A stretch of 13,460 nucleotides of DNA, taken from positions 1 to 13,460 of the forward strand of contig JAAEQP010000849.1 of the NCBI GenBank assembly GCA_024231375.1. The letters run 5' to 3'. The notes beneath the pieces were generated by a model that saw only the letters and a list, made by a program, of their open reading frames with translations, did not search any database and was not told where the DNA came from. Below are positions 6,393 to 13,460 of the stretch, one piece after another. A program made the position numbers and the translations under genes. How positions within the stretch are numbered: position 1 is the first letter of the stretch; each line of letters starts with the position of its first letter. Source of the DNA: a bacterium (lineage in GTDB: Bacteria; Hydrogenedentota; Hydrogenedentia; Hydrogenedentiales; SLHB01).

Positions 6393-6420
6393 TTGCGGGC
6401 CATGTTCATTGTGGTAGAGT
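6393..6420 (+). promoter_or_regulatory. Weak candidate promoter for the rhamnosidase gene
   Basis: TTGCGG (6393-6398) and TAGAGT (6415-6420) are 16 bp apart. The match to sigma70 consensus is 3/6 and 4/6. It would give a leader of about 50 nt before the ATG at 6480. It abuts the palindrome at 6370-6387, so both divergent promoters could share one regulator. Confidence 0.25.
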
Positions 6421-6465
6421 GTGAGTCTCGAACGATATCCGATTCGGCCCGCGCCTGTGCGCAAG

Positions 6466-6482
6466 AAAGGAGTCCCCCGATG
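6466..6482 (+). promoter_or_regulatory. Ribosome binding site deciding the rhamnosidase start
   Basis: AAAGGAG (6466-6472) with a 7-nt spacer before ATG at 6480 selects this start over the in-frame ATG at 6393. The earlier start would place 29 non-signal residues before the signal peptide. Confidence 0.7.
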
Positions 6483-9400
6483 AAGGGCAAGGCTACCGTC
6501 ATCTTCGTCTTCACCATTCTCGCTGGCGTGCATGCTGCAAATGCCGGTATCTCAGTGCAGTCCGCGACCTGCGAGTACCGTGAGAATCCGCTTGGTGTGG
6601 ACACACCCATACCTCGGTTGAGTTGGATTCTGGGGGCGGACGAACGGGCTCAGGTACAGACCGCATACCATATCCTGGTAGCGAGCGACCGCGAGACGCT
6701 CGAGCGGGAACAAGGCGATCTGTGGGATTCGCGTAAGGTTCTCTCCGGCCAGTCGCTGAACGTTTCCTATGCGGGCAAGCCGCTTTCCTCGCTGGCACGC
6801 TGCTTCTGGAAGGTGCGTGCGTGGGACCGCGACGGCAACGCTTCCGAATGGAGCGCCCCGGCATTCTGGCAGATGGGACTTCTCGACGAGGCCGCGTGGG
6901 CCGGCGCGCGCTGGGTCAAAGCCCCGGAGGCCGACCCGGGCGACGGCGAGCTTCTGTCGGCGTGGATATGGCATCCCAAACAGCGGACACAGCCGGGAAG
7001 CCGCGTCTGCTTCCGTCGCGAGATTGAAGTCTCGCCCGAAGCCGGCGAAGCAACGATCGAACTGACTGCTGACGATTCCTACGCCCTGTACGTAAACGGT
7101 AAACGTGTCGGAGCCAATGACAACTGGAAGATGCGGGTCAGGCACGTACTACGCGTAGGGGAAGCGCTGCGCCCGGGAACGAACGTCATCGGCGTCGTGG
7201 CCCGCAACAAGGGAACCGACGCCCGCGGGCTCATCGTCGGCGTGCGGTTGGGCAAGGCCGACGGGGGGCATGTCTTGCCGGTCGATGGATGGCGATGTGC
7301 CACCGTCGACCCCACGGGCTGGCTCGAGCCCGGATTCGACGACAGCGACTGGGTCGCCCCCGAGGTCCTGGCTGAGTACGGAGATCAGCCGTGGGGTACC
7401 CTGAATGCCGCTGCCGCGCTTCGTCCCCTGCCTTTGTTCCGGCGCGAAATCCCCGTAGACAAGCCGGTCGCTCGCGCAACCCTGAGCGTTTGCGGCCTTG
7501 GACAATGCGAAGTCTGGCTGAATGGCCGCAAGGTCGGCAAGGCCATCATGGATCCGGGGTGGACAGATTACGGGGATACGTGTCTCTATGCGACGCACGA
7601 TGTCACCGAACGAGTTGTGAAAGGCGGGAACGCAATCGGCATCATGCTGGGAAACGGCATGTACAACGTGGCCGGTGGCCGGTACACGAAGTTTAGAGGT
7701 TCGTATGGACCCCCGAAGGCGATCCTCCACCTCGACATCCGCTATGACGACGGGTCCCAAGAGGCCCTCGTTACGGACGGCGCCTGGGCGTGCGCGCCGG
7801 GGCCCATCACGTTCTCGTGCATTTACGGTGGCGAGGACTACGACGCTCGTCGATCACACCGCCTCTGGTGTGCATTCGGCTACGACGCAGCGGATTGGAC
7901 TTCAGCGGAGGCGACCGGCGGGCCTGGCGGGGTCCTGCGCGCGCAAAGCGCCCCGCCCATCAAGGTGATGGATGGGCGCGTATCCGTTGACGCGAAGGTT
8001 CTGGGACCCGGGACGGTCGTGTACGACCTCGGACAGAACGCGTCGGGCGTGCCGTGCGTCACGGTACGGGGGCCGGAGGGCACCACGATCCGGCTGACGC
8101 CCGGCGAGAAGATCTCGCCCGACGGTCGCGTCGACCAAGGCAACATCGGCTCGCCCAGCTATTTCGAGTATACGCTCTCAGGGAAACGCACCCAGACGTG
8201 GCATCCGCGATTCATGTACACGGGCTTCCGCTACGTCCAGGTTGACGGCGCGGCGCCTCAAGACGACTCGAACCCGGATGGACTTCCCGTGGTGGAGGCG
8301 GTGGAGGGTCTTGTGACCCGGAATTCCGCCGAGACGATCGGAAGCTTCGAGTGCTCGAACGACCTCTTTAACCGGATAGACACACTCATCGACTGGGCGG
8401 TGATGAGCAACATGCAGAGCGTGCTGACGGACTGCCCGCACCGCGAGAAGCTCGGCTGGCTCGAAGAGAACCATTTGATGGTTCAGCCGATCATGTATAC
8501 CTACCGAGTCCCGCTGCTTCTCGAGAAGATTGCGCGCGACATCCGCGAGGCCCAGTTGGACAACGGCATGGTGCCTGACATCGCTCCCGAGTACGTGCAG
8601 TTCAATGGTGGGTTTCGCGAGTCGGCGGAGTGGGGGAGTGCGTGCGTCATCATGCCGTGGTACGCGTACCAGTGGTACGGCGACCGCCGCATCCTTGAGG
8701 ACCAATACGCGGCGATGGCCAGATACGTGGCGTACCTCGAGTCAACGGCGACAAATCACATCGCCAAGCCGGGTCTCGGCGACTGGTACGACTACGTGCC
8801 TGGACAGGCGCCCGGATCGTCGAAACTCACCCCCACCACGCTCACGGCGACGGCCATCTACCACTACGATGTCACCATCTTGGAGAAGGTGGCGCGGATT
8901 CTCGGCAAGACCGGCGACGCCGGTCGCTACGCGGAACTGGCAGCGGCCATACGCGAGGCCTTCAACAAGGAATGGTTCCACGCGGACACCAACCAGTACG
9001 CCGAAGGAAGCCAGACGGCGAACGCCATGGCGCTATACATGGGGATCGCGCCCGAAGGCCGCCGCGCGGCCGTGCTCGACAACCTCGTGGCCGACGTCCT
9101 GGCGAAATGGCAGACCGCCGGCGACGTAGGGCACCGGTACCTCATCCGCGCCCTCGCCGACAATGGCCGCTCGGACGTGGTCTACGCCATGACCAACCGC
9201 ACCGAATCGCCCAGCTACGGCGGAATCCTCGAAACGGGCGCCACCAGTCTGACGGAGGCGTGGGACGCGCGGCCCGCATCGTCGCTGAACCATTTCATGC
9301 TGGGCCACATCCAGGAATGGTTCCAGAAGGATCTCGCCGGTATCCAACCGGATCCCGAGGCGCCCGGGTTCAAGCACTTCTTCGTTCGTCCGCAGGCGGT

Positions 9401-9677
9401 GGGGGACCTCACCATGGCAACCGGCATGCACCGATCCCCCCACGGCCTCATCATGGCAACACACTCAAGGAGCAACAACACGTCGGGAGTTCGTGTCGCC
9501 ATTCCTGTTAACACGACGGCGACCGTCCACGTACTCGGGCCCGAAACCGCCACCGTGGTCGAAACCGGAAAGGATGTCGCACAGGTCGAAGGCGTGACCG
9601 CCCTGGGCTACCAGAACGGGGCGCACGTGCTCACGGTCGGCTCCGGCGAGTACGCGTTTGCGGTGCGGAACCCCTAA
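6480..9677 (+). CDS. Secreted GH78 alpha-L-rhamnosidase
   Basis: The 1065-residue enzyme should release terminal L-rhamnose from plant or algal polysaccharides or rhamnosides. It starts with a signal peptide (MKGKATVIFVFTILAGVHAANA, cut near residue 22). Next comes the family N-terminal fold, with YRENPLGVDTPIPRLSW. An extra beta-sandwich-like module follows at about 160-300 (TADDSYALYVNGKRVG), then the rhamnosidase N domain (about 318-430), a central domain with YDLGQNASGVP, the (alpha/alpha)6 catalytic barrel (about 610-960) and a C-terminal beta domain. The acid motif TDCPHREKLGWLEE has D651 and E656; the base motif GATSLTEAWD has E926. Their spacing (270) is close to that recalled for Bacillus RhaB (Glu572, Glu841). 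The start at 6480 is preferred over an in-frame ATG at 6393 because AAAGGAG stands 7 nt before it and a signal peptide follows directly. It may be periplasmic or extracellular. Confidence 0.92.
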   Translation: MKGKATVIFVFTILAGVHAANAGISVQSATCEYRENPLGVDTPIPRLSWILGADERAQVQTAYHILVASDRETLEREQGDLWDSRKVLSGQSLNVSYAGKPLSSLARCFWKVRAWDRDGNASEWSAPAFWQMGLLDEAAWAGARWVKAPEADPGDGELLSAWIWHPKQRTQPGSRVCFRREIEVSPEAGEATIELTADDSYALYVNGKRVGANDNWKMRVRHVLRVGEALRPGTNVIGVVARNKGTDARGLIVGVRLGKADGGHVLPVDGWRCATVDPTGWLEPGFDDSDWVAPEVLAEYGDQPWGTLNAAAALRPLPLFRREIPVDKPVARATLSVCGLGQCEVWLNGRKVGKAIMDPGWTDYGDTCLYATHDVTERVVKGGNAIGIMLGNGMYNVAGGRYTKFRGSYGPPKAILHLDIRYDDGSQEALVTDGAWACAPGPITFSCIYGGEDYDARRSHRLWCAFGYDAADWTSAEATGGPGGVLRAQSAPPIKVMDGRVSVDAKVLGPGTVVYDLGQNASGVPCVTVRGPEGTTIRLTPGEKISPDGRVDQGNIGSPSYFEYTLSGKRTQTWHPRFMYTGFRYVQVDGAAPQDDSNPDGLPVVEAVEGLVTRNSAETIGSFECSNDLFNRIDTLIDWAVMSNMQSVLTDCPHREKLGWLEENHLMVQPIMYTYRVPLLLEKIARDIREAQLDNGMVPDIAPEYVQFNGGFRESAEWGSACVIMPWYAYQWYGDRRILEDQYAAMARYVAYLESTATNHIAKPGLGDWYDYVPGQAPGSSKLTPTTLTATAIYHYDVTILEKVARILGKTGDAGRYAELAAAIREAFNKEWFHADTNQYAEGSQTANAMALYMGIAPEGRRAAVLDNLVADVLAKWQTAGDVGHRYLIRALADNGRSDVVYAMTNRTESPSYGGILETGATSLTEAWDARPASSLNHFMLGHIQEWFQKDLAGIQPDPEAPGFKHFFVRPQAVGDLTMATGMHRSPHGLIMATHSRSNNTSGVRVAIPVNTTATVHVLGPETATVVETGKDVAQVEGVTALGYQNGAHVLTVGSGEYAFAVRNP

Positions 9678-9699
9678 TCACGGGGACGCGCGGTGGCGT

Positions 9700-10845
9700 T
9701 CAAGGGGCTTCGAGTCGGTTCGGAAGCGGGCCGAATCCATCGGGTATCGGTTTGATGTCGAAAACGCACTCGTTCTTGTTGGGCGTGACGAGGATTGATC
9801 GCGGGGGATTCTCGAGGGCCTCGTCCATGATCAGCAGATGGTTCTGACTGCCCGCGTAGATGGGACCTTCGGGGGAGAGATAGAGGCCTCGAAGGAACTC
9901 GTCCGACACGACGGCGCGCTGCAGTTCACGGCCCGAGTCGGGGTCGAAGCGCACAATGGCCCCTGCGTCGCTGTCGCAATAGATGATCGTCCCGTCTTGG
10001 TGCAATCGCAGAGAATGAACGGGCACCGCCGTCTCCTCCAACGCGTAGGGCGTGGATATGCTGCCGTCTCGCGTGATGCGCACGATTGTCGCACTCCCCT
10101 TGATGGTCTCGATAGCCATCTCGGTGTGCTTCTTCGGGGCTTGGCGCAAGACGGTCGTCACCAGTTTGTTGACCCGGACAAGCGGCCTCCAGAGCCCGAA
10201 CCGCTTGAGATGGAACTTGAGGCGGAACATGCGCAAGGCTGTCCGGGTCCAAATCATGCCCAGCAAGACCAACGCGTCGCCGTTGGGCAGGAACGCCACG
10301 CTGTTGAGGTGGCCCGCATCGTAGCGTTCGAACACGTGGCTCGAGGGATCGCGGAAGTCGATCGTCCCGCGGACAATGTGATCGTCGCTGAGCAGGTTAC
10401 GTGGGTTCCAGGTGACGCTGCATGGGGGCAGGGGCACGGTCCGCATATTGACATATCGGATGAGTTGTCCGTCCAGGCTGAACTGCATCAGCAGGTCGTT
10501 GCGCGTTGACGTGATCCACAGCGTGTCGTCGTGGATCGCGATGTCGTGGATTTGCGCGCATGAGGGGTGGGAGATGACGTTCTCGAAGCGCCACCCGGCT
10601 GAGAATCGGAATACGGCGGTGGCGTTTGTGATGTAGGCGTGACCGTCGTGAAATGCCAGACCCTTGGCCCCGCGCACGCCGCCCCGTGGATTGGTGTCCT
10701 TGTGGATATGGACCGGGGGGATAATGGGGCATTGTCCGACGATGCAGCCGGATTGGACGTCGAATTCGTACAGATGGCCGGACGCCTCATCGGTGCGACA
10801 ATGGCGGTTCACAGTGGATATCAGCAGGTTGTCGGATGCGGTCAT
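9700..10845 (-). CDS. Predicted beta-propeller protein of unknown function
   Basis: I do not recognise a named family with certainty. The 381-residue product has repeated strand-turn units of the NHL/SMP-30 propeller type: GLAFHDGHAYITNATAVFRF, HDIAIHDDTLWITSTRND, HLNSVAFLPNGDALVLLG, HSLRLHQDGTIIYCDSDAG and FLRGLYLSPEGPIYAGSQNH. Between the third and fourth lies a basic insert (about residues 180-225) rich in Arg, Lys and Leu that could contact membrane or partner. It ends DIKPIPDGFGPLPNRLEAP. There is no signal peptide, so it is likely cytoplasmic. It follows the pyruvyl transferase gene on the same strand after 85 bp, so a role near surface glycan synthesis is inferred from position only. 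The only Shine-Dalgarno-like sequence (AGGAAG) lies 13 nt from the ATG, rather far. It converges on the rhamnosidase gene with a 22-bp gap and no clear terminator. Confidence 0.75.
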   Translation of the reverse strand: MTASDNLLISTVNRHCRTDEASGHLYEFDVQSGCIVGQCPIIPPVHIHKDTNPRGGVRGAKGLAFHDGHAYITNATAVFRFSAGWRFENVISHPSCAQIHDIAIHDDTLWITSTRNDLLMQFSLDGQLIRYVNMRTVPLPPCSVTWNPRNLLSDDHIVRGTIDFRDPSSHVFERYDAGHLNSVAFLPNGDALVLLGMIWTRTALRMFRLKFHLKRFGLWRPLVRVNKLVTTVLRQAPKKHTEMAIETIKGSATIVRITRDGSISTPYALEETAVPVHSLRLHQDGTIIYCDSDAGAIVRFDPDSGRELQRAVVSDEFLRGLYLSPEGPIYAGSQNHLLIMDEALENPPRSILVTPNKNECVFDIKPIPDGFGPLPNRLEAP

Positions 10846-10930
10846 GTCGTGTCGTTCACTTCCTATCGCGATGTCGGCTTCCGTGCGCGTGCGGCGAGAT
10901 TACACCACCTGTACCGTCAGGCGCGTGAGT

Positions 10931-12124
10931 TCAGCTGCGCAGTATGGCTGACAATCGCTCAAGCTCGACTGCATACATGCGGTCGATGGTTTCGTTCCTT
11001 GCCCGAAGCGCCTGCGCGTGCGGCGCGGGGCTGGCGAGTATACCATTCACGTCGGCGATCAAGCGGTCCGCGTCCAGGTCGCGGAGATCCTGTACATAGG
11101 CGTCCCGGCCCCAGAACGCCATGATGGCGTCGCCTTTGGGCGCGTAGGATAGGGCATAGGTCGGCGTATTCATTGTCATGGAAAGCACGAGCGAATGGAA
11201 TCGCATGCCCACGACCGCCGTCATGCGTCCCAACACGGCCTTCATCTCACGCGGCCCCAGTTGCCTTTCAACTGCGAGGATACGGTCGCGGACGGCCGGT
11301 TCTTCTATCCGTTCCATGACGCGCGCGGCCACAGACCGGTCATCATCCGGCGCCGTGGTGTGCATGGGCAGGAACACGACGCGTGCGCCGTGGCGTCGGA
11401 TGGCGCGGGTCACCAAGCGCGCGAGCGTGTCCAGGAGGCAAGCTGTTTGGTCTGCCGTGAATTCGCGGTTGTAGTGTGCCGAGCGGAATCCGGATGCAGC
11501 CGTCAGGTCGCGCGGACACACGGCCAGGATCGGGGCGTCCCGGGCCAGGCCCAATTCGTCCAACAGTGCATCCGCGTCGACGTCGTCCAACGGTTTGAGC
11601 CGGGTCGCGGGGTCCGGAAACAGGCATGCCTTACCTGGGTCGCGTGCAACATCCCCCAACCATTCAACAGTCCGGGACTCGCGGCCCCCGAGGAACACGG
11701 CACGTCGACAGATGAACCGTGCGCACGCGATGCAGAAGCCATCAGCCATGTCGCGTGCCCCTATGCCATGGACCACAACAGGCACGCGTAACACGCGGGC
11801 CGTGGCCGCCAGCAACGCGAAGTAGGCCATGTGTGGCCGTTCATCGTAGAACGGCGTGCCTCCCGTGAACACGAGCGCGTCGGCGCGTGACAGGGTCCGG
11901 AGGAGCCTGTCCGGGCGGCGCTTGGGTGCATAAGACCGAAGCTGGTGCTCTTCCCAGACCCGCTCCGGACGTGAACAGAACACGGTGAAATCGACCGGGC
12001 CCTGTTCCCGGAACGCATCGCATATTCCGCCCAGGATGGCGTTGTCGCCGACATTGTGGCTGCTGAACCAACCGCCGGCGAGACACAGTCGCAGGGGCCG
12101 GGGTATGTCCGCTGTTTCAGGCAT
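10931..12124 (-). CDS. Polysaccharide pyruvyl transferase family protein (PF04230-like)
   Basis: The 397-residue protein carries the family hallmarks: an N-terminal LAGGWFSSHNVGDNAILGGI (15-34), FTGGTPFYDERPHM (86-99), VVHGIGARDM (117-126) and the C-terminal VVGMRFHSLVLSMTMNTPTY (304-323). Related enzymes (CsaB, WcaK) add a pyruvyl ketal from phosphoenolpyruvate to a sugar of a surface polysaccharide at the cytoplasmic face. Many homologues have other or unknown acceptors, so the name gives the family rather than the reaction. The start has GAGGAGA 6 nt upstream, within the 18-bp gap after the upstream glycosyltransferase gene. That spacing implies one transcript. Length is usual for the family and no residue seems missing. 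Confidence 0.88.
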   Translation of the reverse strand: MPETADIPRPLRLCLAGGWFSSHNVGDNAILGGICDAFREQGPVDFTVFCSRPERVWEEHQLRSYAPKRRPDRLLRTLSRADALVFTGGTPFYDERPHMAYFALLAATARVLRVPVVVHGIGARDMADGFCIACARFICRRAVFLGGRESRTVEWLGDVARDPGKACLFPDPATRLKPLDDVDADALLDELGLARDAPILAVCPRDLTAASGFRSAHYNREFTADQTACLLDTLARLVTRAIRRHGARVVFLPMHTTAPDDDRSVAARVMERIEEPAVRDRILAVERQLGPREMKAVLGRMTAVVGMRFHSLVLSMTMNTPTYALSYAPKGDAIMAFWGRDAYVQDLRDLDADRLIADVNGILASPAPHAQALRARNETIDRMYAVELERLSAILRS

Positions 12125-12142
12125 TGCGTCTCCTCGATTGGA

Positions 12143-13264
12143 TCATATCGAGTTCAGGTGAGCACGATAACACGCGATATGATGGTCGAGGGCTTTGTCC
12201 CATTCATAGCGTTCTTGAACGTAGGCGCGGGCGCGCAGGCCCATCGCCTTCGGGTCATCCGGACCTGCCAGCATTGAGCGCAGGGCGTCGGCGAAGCGAT
12301 CCTCCTCGACGTGGACGCCGAACCGCGTGGCAAACCCATCCGGGTCGACCGCGCTGAGGATCGCGGATCCGTAGGCACCCGCTTCGAGGAAGGTCATGGG
12401 AAGCCCCTCACGCGACGACGTATTCACGAGAATACAGGTGCGCGCCAGCACATCTTCCATGCGCGCCGGGTCGGCGAACCGGTCGATGTACCCCACCCAC
12501 TCCACGTTGGGGAGTCCGGCATACTCCGCCCGCAATGCTTGGTCTTCGTCTGCGTTCTCCGCACGCCCCACCACCAAGAACCGGCATTCGGGGAACACAC
12601 GGGCCAGGTCGAGAAACAGTCTCGGCCGTTTCCGGCCGTCAAGGCGTCCGATGTACGTCAGCGTTGGTGGATTCGCCTTGGGAGGCATTTCCGCTGGAAC
12701 ATGGATCAGATTGGGCAAGAACTGAACATCGGCCCGCGGACGGTACATGCGCCGCACCTTGTCTTTCAGAAAGTCTGCCGGCACGTAGACCCCGTGGGAT
12801 CGTCGTACGGCGCGGGTGACCAGGATGCTTCCCTCCAGCGCATAGTTCAGGGGAATCTTGCACTTTCGCCGCACCGAGGCATCGCGGAATTCGGTCCACC
12901 AGTCGCGCGTGTCGCGTGGGTCTCGACACGTCACAATGTGCGCGGCATCGGGCCGCACGAACTGGGCCAGAGCAGTTAGAAGGCTCGGCTCCTGTGAATG
13001 GAAGATCCGCGCCGTCGATCCCTTGATGAGTTTGATGGCCTTGGGAAGGCTGGTGGGGGGGAAGGTTTGTACGTTTACGCCGTTCAGAAGCGTCTCTCCG
13101 GTCAATTCGCCAGAGGCGGGCGCGATGACCGATACTTCCGCGCCTCGCGCGGCGAGAGCTTCCGCCAAACGCCGCGCCATGCTTCCGAAGCCGCCAATCT
13201 TGCCGAACCCGAAGTATTGGTTCACAAGAATGCAGACGGGCAGTTCTTGCGACGCGTGTGTCAT
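12143..13264 (-). CDS. GT4-type glycosyltransferase
   Basis: The 373-residue retaining glycosyltransferase (GT-B fold, family 4-like) should move a sugar from a nucleotide donor to a growing surface polysaccharide at the inner membrane. The acceptor domain has the glycine-rich FGFGKIGGFGSMARRLAEAL (residues 18-37). The donor domain begins TLTYIGRLDGRKRP (201-214), and the donor-binding EX7E motif is SREGLPMTFLEAG with E286 and E294. It ends with YEWDKALDHHIACY, a usual C-terminal helix. The start codon overlaps the stop of the upstream glycosyltransferase as ATGA, so translation is probably coupled; GAGGAG lies 7-8 nt before the ATG, inside the upstream gene. Donor and acceptor cannot be named from sequence. 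Confidence 0.9.
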   Translation of the reverse strand: MTHASQELPVCILVNQYFGFGKIGGFGSMARRLAEALAARGAEVSVIAPASGELTGETLLNGVNVQTFPPTSLPKAIKLIKGSTARIFHSQEPSLLTALAQFVRPDAAHIVTCRDPRDTRDWWTEFRDASVRRKCKIPLNYALEGSILVTRAVRRSHGVYVPADFLKDKVRRMYRPRADVQFLPNLIHVPAEMPPKANPPTLTYIGRLDGRKRPRLFLDLARVFPECRFLVVGRAENADEDQALRAEYAGLPNVEWVGYIDRFADPARMEDVLARTCILVNTSSREGLPMTFLEAGAYGSAILSAVDPDGFATRFGVHVEEDRFADALRSMLAGPDDPKAMGLRARAYVQERYEWDKALDHHIACYRAHLNSI

Positions 13265-13460
13265 GAAGCCCGCTCCTCGGATTGGCCTATTACCTGCTTG
13301 AACAGATCGAGGTACTGATCGCCGATGTGCGCCCAGTCGAAATGGGTTCCAGCCCGTTCGCGTGCTCGGCGGCCGTAGTCGGCGGCCAGGGCGTCGGAAT
13401 CTATGAGTTGTTCCAGTTCCCTCCGAATCGCCGTTGTGTCGCCGGGCGGAACAAGGATAA
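13261..13460 (-). CDS. GT4-type glycosyltransferase, C-terminal fragment cut by the window edge
   Basis: The minus-strand frame ending in TGA at 13261-13263 is open to the window edge and gives about 65 residues. It begins ILVPPGDTTAIRREL and ends FKQVIGQSEERAS. VPPGD followed by an acidic-helical stretch (LEQLIDSDALAADYGRRARE) and then HFDWAHIGDQYLDLF is the standard C-terminal end of GT4 glycosyltransferases: the donor-domain exit, then the closing helix. The 5' part, including the EX7E motif, lies beyond the window. The stop overlaps the start of the next GT4 gene (ATGA), so the two form one operon. It is probably a second, distinct sugar transferase of the same glycan pathway. Confidence 0.78.
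   Translation of the reverse strand, partial: ILVPPGDTTAIRRELEQLIDSDALAADYGRRARERAGTHFDWAHIGDQYLDLFKQVIGQSEERAS

Noticed and set aside
6393..6479. Upstream start for the rhamnosidase gene
   Set aside because: It would add 29 residues before a clean signal peptide, and a good ribosome site stands directly before the ATG at 6480.
9678..9699. Terminator between the convergent rhamnosidase and propeller genes
   Set aside because: The 22-bp gap has no stable stem and no T tract.

Overview
This is a GC-rich window with high GC at third codon positions. The predicted lipoprotein parvulin, the secreted rhamnosidase and the surface-polysaccharide glycosyltransferases fit a Gram-negative heterotroph that degrades plant or algal polysaccharide. 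The gene mix recalls Planctomycete- or Hydrogenedentota-type genomes, but no marker gene here fixes the taxonomy and that placement is a guess.

Layout, left to right. (1) 103-2742 (+): a fused cobalamin-binding-type radical SAM / DUF2344 protein. (2) 2739-3234 (-): two very small genes in tandem, of 64 and 35 codons, missed by ordinary length cut-offs. Both encode hydrophobic, Gly- or Glu-patterned peptides without any Lys, Arg or His. Each has a strong Shine-Dalgarno sequence, and a nested hairpin terminator lies between them. (3) 3482-5101 (+): a flavin oxidase of the vanillyl-alcohol oxidase / 4-cresol dehydrogenase family. (4) 5086-5231: a short repeat zone in which the 3' end of the oxidase gene is duplicated around a perfect 9-bp hairpin. 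(5) 5231-6331 (-): a SurA/PpiC-like lipoprotein. It is divergent from (6) 6480-9677 (+): a secreted GH78 alpha-L-rhamnosidase. The shared intergenic region carries an operator-like palindrome.

(7) 9700-13460 (-): a polysaccharide-type operon read right to left. It begins with the C-terminal end of a GT4 glycosyltransferase cut by the window edge. A complete GT4 glycosyltransferase follows through an ATGA overlap, then a polysaccharide pyruvyl transferase family protein, then a predicted beta-propeller protein of unknown function. The first three are tightly packed and probably co-transcribed; the propeller gene follows after 85 bp.

The window links secreted glycan degradation (rhamnosidase), possible phenolic alcohol oxidation (flavin oxidase), envelope protein folding (parvulin) and surface glycan assembly (GT4, pyruvyl transferase). 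Only the last group looks like a true operon. The least explained part is the small-peptide pair at 2739-3234. No tRNA, rRNA, CRISPR array, transposase or integrase was seen.
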